Positions 46,634-55,869 of a stretch of 64,000 nucleotides of DNA are shown here, one piece after another. The stretch is from Pseudomonas sp. N3-W (GTDB lineage Bacteria; Pseudomonadota; Gammaproteobacteria; Pseudomonadales; Pseudomonadaceae). Position 1 is the first letter of the stretch. Every line of letters starts with the position of its first letter. A program made the translations under genes and the position numbers. The stretch is taken from assembly GCF_024970185.1 (NCBI RefSeq), contig NZ_CP103965.1:5475001-5539000 (forward strand), given 5' to 3'. The notes beneath the pieces were generated by a model. It was not told where the DNA came from. It was given only the letters and a program-made list of their open reading frames with translations, and did not search any database.

Positions 46634-48579
46634 CAATGCAGATCTTGCAAATCTCAGTTTACGGTAAAAATGGGGAGCGGCGCGATGTCAAATTTAAACC
46701 TTCGCGTGTTAACATCATTACAGGCGCCTCCAAAAAGGGAAAGTCATCGTTACTGGACATTGTAGAGTATTGCCTTGGTTCCAGCGAATGCAATATCGCA
46801 GAGGGCTTTATTCGGAAAACTGTTGACTGGTACGCCATTCTGCTGCAGTTCAGCGATACACAAGTATTTATCGCAAGGGCTGCACCGCTTCCAGGCCAAA
46901 ACTCTAGCACCAGTTCCCACTTGATTGTGGAGAGAGAGATAACCGTACCTGAGAAATCAGAACTCAAAGGCTCTACAAATATTGATAGTGTGGTTCTTTA
47001 CCTGACACAAAAACTCGGCGTGCCAGAGCAGGAAACGGAAGTGCCCGCCGGGCAAACACGCTCATCAATTTCTGTCGGTTTCAAACACTCACGGTTCTAT
47101 CTTTTTCAGAGCCAGGATGAGATTGCTGCGAAAAAAATCCTATTTCATCGGCAGTCTGAACCTCATATTCCCCAGGCGATAAAAGATACCATTCCTTATT
47201 TTCTCGGTGCCGCAGAAGATGATCGCCTGCAGGATCTGGCGTCATTAAGAAATCTTAAACAGGAAAAGGTCAAACTGGCCAAAAAAATTTACGAGATTGA
47301 GTCCTTGAAAGGTGATGGCCTGCAGAAGGGCTATCTCCTACTTGCCGAGGCTGCTAATACTGGTTTGTATGATGGTAGGAATCTCATTCCCAGTGAAAGC
47401 GAGTTACTCGAAAGTCTAACGCGTATAAGTAACTGGACGCCACAAGCTATCCCAGCAGAAGACTCCGACGATGATCTTACTATTGCACTGGAGCGAGAGT
47501 ATCAGCGTCTTACTAATGAAAAGCGTGAAGTTCGATATAGGTTGAGATCAGCCGCTGATTTTGCAAATTCGGAAAACGGGTTTGAACACGAGGCCGGTGA
47601 GCAAAAATTCAGATTGCAATCCATCGGGCTATTCAAAAAATCCGCAGCACCTCAGCATATCTGTCCCATCTGTGAATCGCAACATGAAGCCCGCGACGAT
47701 GCCGGAGCTATTATTCAGCACGCTATAGCTGACCTGGCAAGCAAGCTGGATGGTGTTGAGAGGAACCGCCCTCGGATCACGGGCTACATACAGAGTCTGG
47801 ATACAGAACAATCCTTGTTGGCTGACAAGATTAAAAAAACTCGCGACAGCATTGATCAAATCAGGTCAAGGAATGCCGAGTTTGAGGGCCAGTATGACAA
47901 AAACCTCATGAAATCAAGGGTTGCTGGACGAGTATCTCTTTATCTGGACGGGATCAACTGGGCAGATGATACCGGGCCCATCAAGCAGCAGATCAAAGCA
48001 CTTGAACCTCAGATAGAAGAACTTGAAGCTAAGCTTGACCCCGATGCTCTCAAAGAGCGTTTAGACGCGCAACTTAGTATTATTAGCGAGGATATGACGC
48101 GATGGGCCCGTGAGTTGGGCCTTGAACACTCTGAGCATCCCATCCGCTTGGACGTTCAAAAACTAACCGTGGTGGCGGAAACTCCTCACGGCAGAACACC
48201 GCTCTACCGCATGGGCAGTGGTGAAAACTGGGTGGGCTATCACCTTGTCACTTACCTGGCGCTGGCCAAATGGTTTATCAAAGAGAACCGCCCCGTTGGC
48301 AGGTTCATTTTCTTCGACCAGCCGACGCAGGTGTATTTCCCGTCCGACAAGGCAGTGAGCGGGAAGATTGAAGAAATTGAAAGTGACGAAGATCGCAGGG
48401 CCGTTAAGAAAATGTTCGAGTGGCTTTTTAAAGTTGTTGAAGTAGAACTAGGTGGAGATCTTCAGATCATTGTCACAGACCATGCGGATATCGAAGAAGA
48501 CTGGTACCAAAGCGCAATCGCTGATGTGAAGTGGCGCGGTGATACAGCGCTAATCCCTAAACATTGGTACACCGAGTAG
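46630..48579 (+). CDS. ABC-3C system ATPase (DUF3732, SMC/Rad50-like)
   Basis: 649 residues. N-terminal Walker A variant NIITGASKKGKSSLLDIVEYCLG (residues ~30-52). A long coiled coil at ~205-520 carries a zinc-hook-like CPICESQHEA (about residue 352) at its middle. The C-terminal lobe has signature-like YRMGSGENWVGYHLV and Walker B FIFFDQPTQVYFPS, then a late IIVTDHAD. This is the architecture of SMC/Rad50-like ABC ATPases of the DUF3732 family, thought to bind nucleic acid ends. It starts inside the stop of the middle component, so the three genes form one translationally coupled operon. Confidence 0.85.
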   Translation: MTMQILQISVYGKNGERRDVKFKPSRVNIITGASKKGKSSLLDIVEYCLGSSECNIAEGFIRKTVDWYAILLQFSDTQVFIARAAPLPGQNSSTSSHLIVEREITVPEKSELKGSTNIDSVVLYLTQKLGVPEQETEVPAGQTRSSISVGFKHSRFYLFQSQDEIAAKKILFHRQSEPHIPQAIKDTIPYFLGAAEDDRLQDLASLRNLKQEKVKLAKKIYEIESLKGDGLQKGYLLLAEAANTGLYDGRNLIPSESELLESLTRISNWTPQAIPAEDSDDDLTIALEREYQRLTNEKREVRYRLRSAADFANSENGFEHEAGEQKFRLQSIGLFKKSAAPQHICPICESQHEARDDAGAIIQHAIADLASKLDGVERNRPRITGYIQSLDTEQSLLADKIKKTRDSIDQIRSRNAEFEGQYDKNLMKSRVAGRVSLYLDGINWADDTGPIKQQIKALEPQIEELEAKLDPDALKERLDAQLSIISEDMTRWARELGLEHSEHPIRLDVQKLTVVAETPHGRTPLYRMGSGENWVGYHLVTYLALAKWFIKENRPVGRFIFFDQPTQVYFPSDKAVSGKIEEIESDEDRRAVKKMFEWLFKVVEVELGGDLQIIVTDHADIEEDWYQSAIADVKWRGDTALIPKHWYTE

Positions 48580-48689
48580 TTGTATATCTCGCGTGTCCGA
48601 ACGCCGAGTTGCTGAGTTCGAGCCGCTCAGCGAGAACCCAAAGCTCTGACAGATGCTCTATGTCTTTGCCTTTTATACCATCTCCAAAA

Positions 48690-48718
48690 CAAGAGGGCCT
48701 ACGAAGGGCCCCTTTGTT
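48690..48718 (-). terminator. Terminator of the mvaT-like gene
   Basis: GGGCC (48695-48699) pairs with GGCCC (48707-48711). On the minus strand it is followed by TCTTGTTTT. It separates the ABC-3C operon from the convergent mvaT-like gene. Confidence 0.65.
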
Positions 48719-48732
48719 TGTTCAAACCAAAA

Positions 48733-49098
48733 TCACTTGGCCAGCCAGGACTCAACGGTCGTGGAGCCGTGCTCAGCTTTCCATTCCTTCAGCGTCTTGT
48801 GGTTGCCGCCTTTGGTTTCTACAACTTCACCGGTGTGAGGGTTCTTGTAGACCTTAACCTGGCGCGGCTTCCGAGTACCGGCTTGGGGCTCAGCGATTGG
48901 TGCACGACGTCGGGACTGTGGATCAAGCAGATTGATCACGTCTTTCAGGCTATAACCGTACTCAGCAAGCAAAGCGCGCAGCTTGGTTTCAAATTCGATT
49001 TCTTTCTTGAGGCCAGCGTCGCCTTTCAGCGCCTCGAGAGCTTGGAGCTGTTCGGCGAGGTTTTTTTCGAGTTGGCGGAATTCAGCGAGTTTGGACAT
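48733..49098 (-). CDS. MvaT/H-NS family xenogeneic silencer, island paralogue
   Basis: 121 residues. The N-terminal coiled coil (MSKLAEFRQLEKNLAEQLQALEALKGDAGLKKEIEFETKLRALLAEYG) mediates oligomer formation. The C-terminal AT-hook-like DNA-binding part KVYKNPHTGEVVETKGGNHKTLKEWKAEHG matches MvaT/MvaU closely. These proteins bind AT-rich acquired DNA and silence it. A copy inside the island may keep the neighbouring defence genes quiet or help the element settle in the host. The chromosomal mvaT is presumably elsewhere. Not to be confused with a core gene: it lies amid defence genes. Confidence 0.9.
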   Translation of the reverse strand: MSKLAEFRQLEKNLAEQLQALEALKGDAGLKKEIEFETKLRALLAEYGYSLKDVINLLDPQSRRRAPIAEPQAGTRKPRQVKVYKNPHTGEVVETKGGNHKTLKEWKAEHGSTTVESWLAK

Positions 49099-49188
49099 GA
49101 GAGATCTCTTTTCAGTAGTTACCTAACAGTATATTGCATATCGGACAGTGTAATAGGGACTGCTGACGGCAACTGAGACAGCAGCTGA

Positions 49189-49228
49189 AAATTATGGCTC
49201 AGCAATAATTATTGCTGAGCCATAATTT
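49189..49228. repeat. Perfect 40-bp palindrome without spacer
   Basis: The left half ends TATGGCTCAGCAATAA at 49208, and 49209-49228 is its exact reverse complement, with AATT at the centre. It lies in the 341-bp gap (49099-49439) between the mvaT-like gene and the kinase operon, which otherwise holds nothing recognised. It could be a protein binding site, a fold-back remnant or, as RNA, a hairpin; there is no flanking T run. Confidence 0.85.
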
Positions 49229-49439
49229 GGAATAATTCAGTTTTGCCGCTTCTTCGACCGTCCCTGTCACTCGCCTTTTTGGCAAAGGTGGATCTGGAGC
49301 ACTTCTGCTTTGCTGTGCTTGAGCCCTAGCCGGAACACTCGATAAGCCAAGTGCCACCTCCTCATTTGTGCTGATAGACTGAGACTACCCGGGCACTCCA
49401 CTCATCGCCAGCGAAAGCCCCCTTACAGGAAGTAGACGA

Positions 49440-49916
49440 ATGACAAGACGTTACGTAAGCCTCGTAGTTGTAGGAGAGGTCATCACGGTTGTGAATGCCG
49501 AAGTGCCAGACGACGACAAGCAGCCCATCACCATACATTCCGATACGACTTGGAATCTGCAAAAAGGTGATCGAGGGCCCGCGCTTGCCGTCCTTCATCA
49601 ACGTTGTGCAGGTTACCTGACCGAGCACAAAGTCGATCAGGTCGTTATTAAGGCAAGTGCTTTACCAACTGGTTCTGCAAAGCTGGCATTGCTTGGAAGC
49701 GCTGAAGTACGGGGCGTGGTCATCGCTGCCGCCGCTTCTGTACTGAACGAAGTCAAAATACTTTCGAAGGCGGTCATCAGTCGAACATATGGCGAGCGAA
49801 AGGTTGATGAATATTTGAAGGACGACGACTTCTGGAATGAGCACACCGAGGGGGGCAAGCTGAGAAAAACCAGTCGCGAAGCCGCGATGCTAATTGTTGC
49901 TCAGAGGAATGCCTGA
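49440..49916 (+). CDS. Unknown protein paired with a kinase; possible RNase H-fold (RuvC-like)
   Basis: 158 residues. The start MTRRYVSLVVVGEVITVVNAEV resembles a beta strand with an acidic residue. VDQVVIKASALPTGSAKLALLGSAEVRGVVIAAAAS recalls RuvC-type folds, in which an acidic strand is followed by a helix and a Gly-Val strand; the catalytic Glu of RuvC would be Lys here. I do not recognise a named family and the fold is inference. Its stop overlaps the kinase start (TGATG), so the two act as one unit, perhaps substrate and kinase or effector and regulator. Confidence 0.7.
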   Translation: MTRRYVSLVVVGEVITVVNAEVPDDDKQPITIHSDTTWNLQKGDRGPALAVLHQRCAGYLTEHKVDQVVIKASALPTGSAKLALLGSAEVRGVVIAAAASVLNEVKILSKAVISRTYGERKVDEYLKDDDFWNEHTEGGKLRKTSREAAMLIVAQRNA

Positions 49917-50947
49917 TGCACGGTATTGTACCGGCGCTTCAGGTCGGCCAGAAGCTCGGAAATGGCCACTTCGGTGAGGTCTTCCTTGGCGAAGATGGAG
50001 TGCACGGCCAGGTTGCCGTCAAAGTGTTAAGTCGAAAACCACAGCATACCGACCCTGAGTGGCGGCAATATAAAACGGGCTTTCTCGCCGAGGCTCAGAA
50101 TCTCTCAAAGGCTCGTCATCGGAATGTGGTTCAGGTCTATCACATAGAAGAGCTGCCAGACGGCAACAGCATCCGTTTTTGTATGGCCTATTGCCCTGGC
50201 GGCTCACTTCAGAGCGTTTACGAGGTGAGGCCAATGCGGCTTCTCGAAGCACGCAAAGCCGGCACTGAGGTGTCCCTAGGCTTGGAAGCACTACATGCGC
50301 GGGGAATGCTTCATCGGGATATCAAACCTGGCAACATCCTGATTGATGCTGTAGGGGTAGCCCAACTTGGCGACTTCGGGCTGGTTACTGATAATTTGAT
50401 CCTAGGGTATGGATCGCAGGCTGGTTATCTAGACCATATCGCTTATGAGGTTTGGCTAGGGAATGGCACCAGTGTAAAGACCGATATCTGGGCTCTTGGT
50501 ATGACCCTTTTCCGCCTTTTGCATGGGCAAATCTGGTATGACGAAGCAATAGCTCCTAAGCACATAGTGCAAGATGGCGGATTCGTCGACACACTCCAAT
50601 GGCTCCCGCACATACCAAAAGCGTGGCGCAGGGCGATCCGAAAAATGCTCAACGACGATCCGGCTTTACGCTTTCAAACCGCCGGCCAAGTTCTGAATGC
50701 TTTATCGGGTCTGCCCACGCCTAACTGGGCTGCCACCGTCACCCCTAATTTGGTGAGGTGGGAGCAAATCTTAGGATCAAGACGGAAGATTGTTGAATGG
50801 ACGCAACATTCGCCACGAAGTCATGAATGGAAATCCTGGAGTGAGCCGTTTGGGGTTCCCGGGCGAAGCAAATCGTTAGGCGGGTCGAATGGAAAAGTGC
50901 CAAAGCGCCAGCTAATAAAGCAACTTGAGGACTACTTTGAGATTTAA
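49916..50947 (+). CDS. Serine/threonine protein kinase
   Basis: 343 residues. The Hanks-type kinase domain fills ~5-270. Visible are the glycine loop GNGHFGEVFLGE, ATP-binding Lys in QVAVKVLS, the catalytic loop LHRDIKPGNIL (~residue 132), DFG in LGDFGLVTD, and Asp of subdomain IX in VKTDIWALGMTLFRLL. All catalytic residues are present, so it should be active. The APE motif is replaced by IAYEVWL. The C-terminal ~70 residues are basic and of unknown role; there is no membrane helix or sensor domain, so it is cytosolic. Ser/Thr kinases occur in several phage-defence systems, and this one sits between other defence genes. Confidence 0.92.
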   Translation: MHGIVPALQVGQKLGNGHFGEVFLGEDGVHGQVAVKVLSRKPQHTDPEWRQYKTGFLAEAQNLSKARHRNVVQVYHIEELPDGNSIRFCMAYCPGGSLQSVYEVRPMRLLEARKAGTEVSLGLEALHARGMLHRDIKPGNILIDAVGVAQLGDFGLVTDNLILGYGSQAGYLDHIAYEVWLGNGTSVKTDIWALGMTLFRLLHGQIWYDEAIAPKHIVQDGGFVDTLQWLPHIPKAWRRAIRKMLNDDPALRFQTAGQVLNALSGLPTPNWAATVTPNLVRWEQILGSRRKIVEWTQHSPRSHEWKSWSEPFGVPGRSKSLGGSNGKVPKRQLIKQLEDYFEI

Positions 50948-51021
50948 GTCGCGCGGCTTAGGATTTCACTTGAACGATTTGTCTTGCACGTATACCCAGT
51001 CCTAAACCGATCAAGGCAGGT

Positions 51022-51249
51022 TTAGGACTGGGCACGGCGAAGAGCGCGAGGTAGCAGGTAAAAATCGTTCTCGTCAGCTGGCTTGAGAGGCTTGAAGCCA
51101 AGGCGCTGTGCCGCTTCGGCACGCCTAGACTCCGAGCAGAACGGACAGTAGGTGCTGCTAGCTAATACACCCTCATCAGGTTGCCAATAACGCTGGCAGT
51201 GCCGACAGCGAGGAAGCGCTACTTTTAAGTTTGCTGACTTAGTGCTCAT
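51022..51249 (-). CDS. Small zinc-ribbon protein, probably SOS-regulated
   Basis: 75 residues from the ATG at 51249. A longer in-frame start (51339) overlaps the LexA box and is unlikely. Two CxxC knuckles (PRCRHCQRYW and STYCPFCSESRR) should bind one zinc ion. The tail FKPLKPADENDFYLLPRALRRAQS is not recognised. Cytosolic. A LexA box lies 65-80 bases upstream, so it is probably induced by DNA damage. It sits downstream of the twice-interrupted gene on the same strand. Confidence 0.7.
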   Translation of the reverse strand: MSTKSANLKVALPRCRHCQRYWQPDEGVLASSTYCPFCSESRRAEAAQRLGFKPLKPADENDFYLLPRALRRAQS

Positions 51250-51313
51250 ATCCTGTCCGTCCTCAGTCCTTTGACATTTCGGTCGATACGCTTTTTGCAA
51301 CTCCCTGCAAAAG

Positions 51314-51329
51314 CTGTCTATGTATACAG
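51314..51329 (-). promoter_or_regulatory. LexA (SOS) box
   Basis: CTGTCTATGTATACAG fits CTGT-N8-ACAG exactly. On the minus strand TTGTGC precedes it as a possible -35, and TATACA overlaps the box as -10, so LexA binding would block the promoter of the zinc-ribbon gene. Confidence 0.75.
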
Positions 51330-51485
51330 TATTGCACAAGTCGCCTGGTACACAAGCTGTCTTCGATGAATGGGCGCGCCTAGGTGATGGGATCAGAAAG
51401 GCCCTTGAATGTAGTCAAGGACACAAAGATTAATGCCCGACATCAGGCCCTAATTATGTTTGCCTATAGCAGCTCTGTGTAGTGG

Positions 51486-52648
<1,163 letters not shown>

Positions 52649-52712
52649 TTGACACCTCGATCTGGCGAGCATTCTCGCCTAAATGGGTGTCCGGTTTCAT
52701 TAGACCACTACA

Positions 52713-52916
52713 CTGTGCTTTTCTAAATGCTGCATTTCATTCTGCCACTCGACAAGAAACTTATCCCAATCGTGCGCGTATGTCCCTTCTGGGACACGAG
52801 TGGATCCCACGCTGGCACGCGGGAAACGCTCACGCCACGGCTGCGGAATGCTTGACTCGCGAACGATGCGGCAACCTATCGAATGTGGCTCAGTCGGTAC
52901 AAAACGTAGAACGTCC
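52713..52916 (-). pseudogene. Middle part of a twice-interrupted gene of unknown function
   Basis: This frame reads DVLRFVPTEPHSIGCR, then WRERFPRASVGSTRVPEGTYAHDWDKF and ends at QHLEKH. Removing the IS3 element and one CTG copy continues it as RAAIGKHN and a stop ending at 51450. Removing the IS66-type unit and one GAACGTCC copy joins it, still in frame, to the 5' part at 57136-57265. The family is not named by me. The rejoined product would be about 116 residues from the TTG at 57265. Confidence 0.85.
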
Positions 52917-53019
52917 GTAACCGTCCGGGCAACACACCTTCCTGATGCCATCGCTTAAGGCGATGGTGTCCACCTAAATTTAAGTGGACACCATTTTTAG
53001 CCTTTTTAAGCGGACGCCC

Positions 53020-53352
53020 ATGCCACGAGAACGTCGTTCCTATTCCAAATCCTTCAAGGCCCAAGTCATTGCCGAATGTGCGCAGCCTGACGCCTCGATT
53101 GCCAATGTCGCCTTGACCCACAACCTCAATGCCAACCTCGTCCATAAATGGATTCGGGTGCATGCGCAGAAAAACCTGGCACTGCAAACTGCCTTTATTC
53201 CGGTCAAAGCCGCGCCGTCGATAGCGACGCATCAAGCTCTTCCCGCTACGATCCGAATCGAAGTGCCTCATGCAAAAGGCGTAGTTGTGGTGAGTTGGCC
53301 GACAGAAAATGCAGCGGCGTGTTCCGCTTTCCTGCGAGACCTGCTGCGATGA
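53020..53352 (+). CDS. tnpA: IS66 family accessory protein TnpA
   Basis: 110 residues from the ATG at 53020 (MPRERRSYSKSFKAQVIAEC). N-terminal HTH (ASIANVALTHNLNANLVHKWIRVHAQ) of the IS66 orf1/TnpA family, needed with TnpB for transposition. The frame is open to 52984, but the upstream part crosses the element's left-end region. Stop overlaps tnpB (ATGA). Confidence 0.9.
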   Translation: MPRERRSYSKSFKAQVIAECAQPDASIANVALTHNLNANLVHKWIRVHAQKNLALQTAFIPVKAAPSIATHQALPATIRIEVPHAKGVVVVSWPTENAAACSAFLRDLLR

Positions 53353-53684
53353 TCCGCGTCGACTCCATCTGGCTCGCCACCGAGCCCATGGACATGCGCG
53401 CCGGCACTGAAACCGCGCTGGCGCGAGTTGTCGCGGTGTTCGGTGCGGCGAAGCCGCACTGTGCCTATCTGTTCGCCAACCGCCGCGCCAATCGCATGAA
53501 AGTGCTGGTGCATGACGGCGTGGGGATTTGGCTTGCCGCCCGGCGTTTGAATCAAGGACGCTTCTTCTGGCCGGGTGTGCGACACGGCTCCGAAGTTGAG
53601 TTGGATGCCGAGCAACTTCGGGCCCTGGTGCCCGGTTTACCTTGGCAGCGCGTCGGTGCAGGCGGAATCATCTCGACGCTTTAA
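53349..53684 (+). CDS. tnpB: IS66 family accessory protein TnpB
   Basis: 111 residues from the ATG at 53349 overlapping the tnpA stop. IS66 Orf2 signature: IWLATEPMDMRAGTETALARVV, CAYLFANRRANRMKVLVHDGVGIWLAARRLNQGRFFWP. Function in transposition is essential but not defined. Longer frame upstream to 53148 is a shadow over tnpA. Confidence 0.93.
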   Translation: MIRVDSIWLATEPMDMRAGTETALARVVAVFGAAKPHCAYLFANRRANRMKVLVHDGVGIWLAARRLNQGRFFWPGVRHGSEVELDAEQLRALVPGLPWQRVGAGGIISTL

Positions 53685-53765
53685 CACCTGCCATGGCGCG
53701 CTTGCCAGCGCAATTGGCCCATCAGTCTGTCGCAGCCATGTGCCCTCTCTGGCAAAATCGGCGGC

Positions 53766-55292
53766 ATGACTTCGCATCCGAATCTCGATCAATTAAACCC
53801 TGAACAACTGCGTGCCTTGGCGGCGCAGTTGATCCAGCGCGTCGAGACAATGGACAAGCAAATCACCCATCACAAGTCGGTCAACGAGAAGCTGGCCCAC
53901 GAGATCGCGCTGCTCAAACGCTTCAAGTTTGCCAAGCGCAGCGAGCAGCTAAGTCCGGATCAAGCCAGCTTGCTCGACGACTTGATCGACACCGATATCG
54001 CCGCCATCGAAGCGGAGCTTGAAGCACTGCAACCCGTGTCTGCCGAAGCCAAAATGCGCCAGCAGCCCAAGCGCGCTGCGCTGCCACCGCAGTTCCCTCG
54101 CACGCTGATCCATCACGAACCGGAAAACAGCCACTGCCAGTGCGGCTGCGCCCTCAAGCGTATCGGCGAAGATGCCAGCGAAAAGCTCGACTACACACCG
54201 GGCGTCTTCACTGTGGAGCGCCACATCCGTGGAAAGTGGGCTTGCGAGCAGTGCGAAACACTGATCCAGGCGCCGGTACCGGCGCACGTCATCGACAAGG
54301 GCATCCCGACGGCGGGCCTGCTGGCCCATGTCATGGTGGCCAAGTTTGCCGACCATCTGCCGCTGTATCGGCAGGAGAAAATCTTCGGCCGCGCCGGACT
54401 GTCGATTGCTCGCTCGACCTTGGCGCAGTGGGTGGGCAACTGCGGCGTGCAATTACAGCCGCTGGTTGATGCGTTGCGCGAAGCCATGCTGATGCACGGC
54501 GTCGTCCACGCCGATGAAACCCCGGTACAAATGCTGACGCCTGGCGCGAAGAAAACTCATCGCGCTTATGTCTGGGCTTATGCCACCAGCCAGTTCTCTG
54601 AACTTGCTGCGGTCGTTTATGACTTCAGCCCGAGCCGCGCTGGCGAACATGCCCGAGCCTTTCTGGGCAGTTGGAAAGGCAAACTAGTTTGCGATGACTT
54701 CGCTGGCTACAAGGCGGGATTTGAACTGGGTGTTACGGAGATCGGCTGCATGGCCCATGCGCGCCGCAAGTTCTTCGATTTGCACGCGACCAACAAAAGC
54801 CAGGTCGCCGAAAAAGCGCTGCACTACATGGCTGCCTTGTACGAAGTTGAACGAGAAGTTCGAGAATTGGAGCATGACAATCGGCGGCGAATACGGCGAG
54901 AAAAAGCAACGCCAATCATCGACGCACTTCATACCTGGATGATGGCCCAAAGGCAGCTCGTACCCGAGGGATCAGCCATCGCCAAGGCCCTGGATTACAG
55001 CCTCAAACGCTGGATATCGCTGACGCGCTATCTCGATGACGGCGCTGTGCCCATTGACAATAATTGGTGCGAGAACCAAATCCGCCCGTGGGCTCTTGGG
55101 CGCTCGAACTGGCTGTTCGCGGGCTCGTTACGCAGCGGCAAACGTGCGGCGGCAATCATGAGCTTGATCCAGTCGGCACGGCTCAATGGGCATGATCCGT
55201 ATGCTTACCTGAAGGATGTGCTCACGCGCCTGCCGACGCAGCGGGCAAGTGAAATTGCTGAACTACTTCCCCATAAGTGGACGTCCGTTTAA
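53766..55292 (+). CDS. tnpC: IS66 family transposase TnpC
   Basis: 508 residues. N-terminal leucine-zipper coiled coil (~20-60), a basic and zinc-binding region (CQCGCALKRIGEDASEKLDYTPG ... WACEQCETLIQAP), HTH, then the DDE domain: HGVVHADETPVQML, LVCDDFAGYKAGFE and the E-containing PIDNNWCENQIRPWALGRSNWLFAGS. Complete. It should mobilise the 4.2-kb unit. Confidence 0.95.
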   Translation: MTSHPNLDQLNPEQLRALAAQLIQRVETMDKQITHHKSVNEKLAHEIALLKRFKFAKRSEQLSPDQASLLDDLIDTDIAAIEAELEALQPVSAEAKMRQQPKRAALPPQFPRTLIHHEPENSHCQCGCALKRIGEDASEKLDYTPGVFTVERHIRGKWACEQCETLIQAPVPAHVIDKGIPTAGLLAHVMVAKFADHLPLYRQEKIFGRAGLSIARSTLAQWVGNCGVQLQPLVDALREAMLMHGVVHADETPVQMLTPGAKKTHRAYVWAYATSQFSELAAVVYDFSPSRAGEHARAFLGSWKGKLVCDDFAGYKAGFELGVTEIGCMAHARRKFFDLHATNKSQVAEKALHYMAALYEVEREVRELEHDNRRRIRREKATPIIDALHTWMMAQRQLVPEGSAIAKALDYSLKRWISLTRYLDDGAVPIDNNWCENQIRPWALGRSNWLFAGSLRSGKRAAAIMSLIQSARLNGHDPYAYLKDVLTRLPTQRASEIAELLPHKWTSV

Positions 55293-55300
55293 TCACGCTA

Positions 55301-55321
55301 GGTGAGTTGGTGAACGCTTAC
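55301..55321 (-). repeat. Internal IS66-like end
   Basis: Read inward, GTAAGCGTTCACCAACTCACC resembles the outer ends GTAAGCGTCCGG(C)CAACACACC. It lies 9 bases after tnpC, where a plain IS66 would finish. There is no GAACGTCC after it. It may be a leftover end from the element that fused with the passenger segment. Confidence 0.7.
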
Positions 55322-55378
55322 ATTTTTTTAGGCAAAGCTAACTGAGGACATGCTTTCGCGGCTCACAAAGGTGGAAGC

Positions 55379-55449
55379 TCCCTGTTGTCAGCGGGTGTTT
55401 TGGGGGCTCAGTTGTAGCTTTGGGGGACTGAGACCCGCTGGCAACAGGG
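55379..55449. repeat. Long hairpin-forming inverted repeat
   Basis: CCCTGTTGTCAGCGGGT and ACCCGCTGGCAACAGGG pair with one T/C change (a G-U pair in RNA). Inside, CTCAGT and ACTGAG pair again. It lies in the 548-bp gap (55322-55869) between tnpC and the phosphatase, which holds no gene I can support. Confidence 0.75.
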
Positions 55450-55869
55450 CTCCAACGTATTGGACAGGGCTTCCTCTCGTCCAGAGTAGATCAGATAAAA
55501 TAGTTTTCAATTTAAAACCCCTTCTGTTTTCGCTTTGAACTGCCTAAAGGCGATGTTGCGCAAGTTGGATCAGCTTAATGCGGTTAAAAATGGTGCCCCC
55601 TCAAATAGGTGGATAGCGTCGCCATTAGCATTGGCACGGTAGCTTTTTAGCCAAACGCTTACCGATTAACGCACCAGTGCTAGAAATAGTTCGGCGAATT
55701 TCTTCTGGTGAGCAACGTAATCGTCCTACGGATCACGACTGTGATTTTTAAGATGAACTACTCTCTCTTTTTAACCCCAATACTTGACTGAATGCAGCAT
55801 CGATTCTGAATGCAGAGACTGACTCAACCCCGAAATCATCTCCTGAGTTCGCACACAAGAAGGGATCCT

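Noticed and set aside
52917..55321. Plain IS66 ending at the internal inverted end
   Set aside because: No target duplication is present at 55322; the 8-bp duplication fits the larger unit ending at 57135.
55350..55538. 62-residue frame in the transposon gap
   Set aside because: It runs through the 70-nt hairpin and has no gene-like composition.
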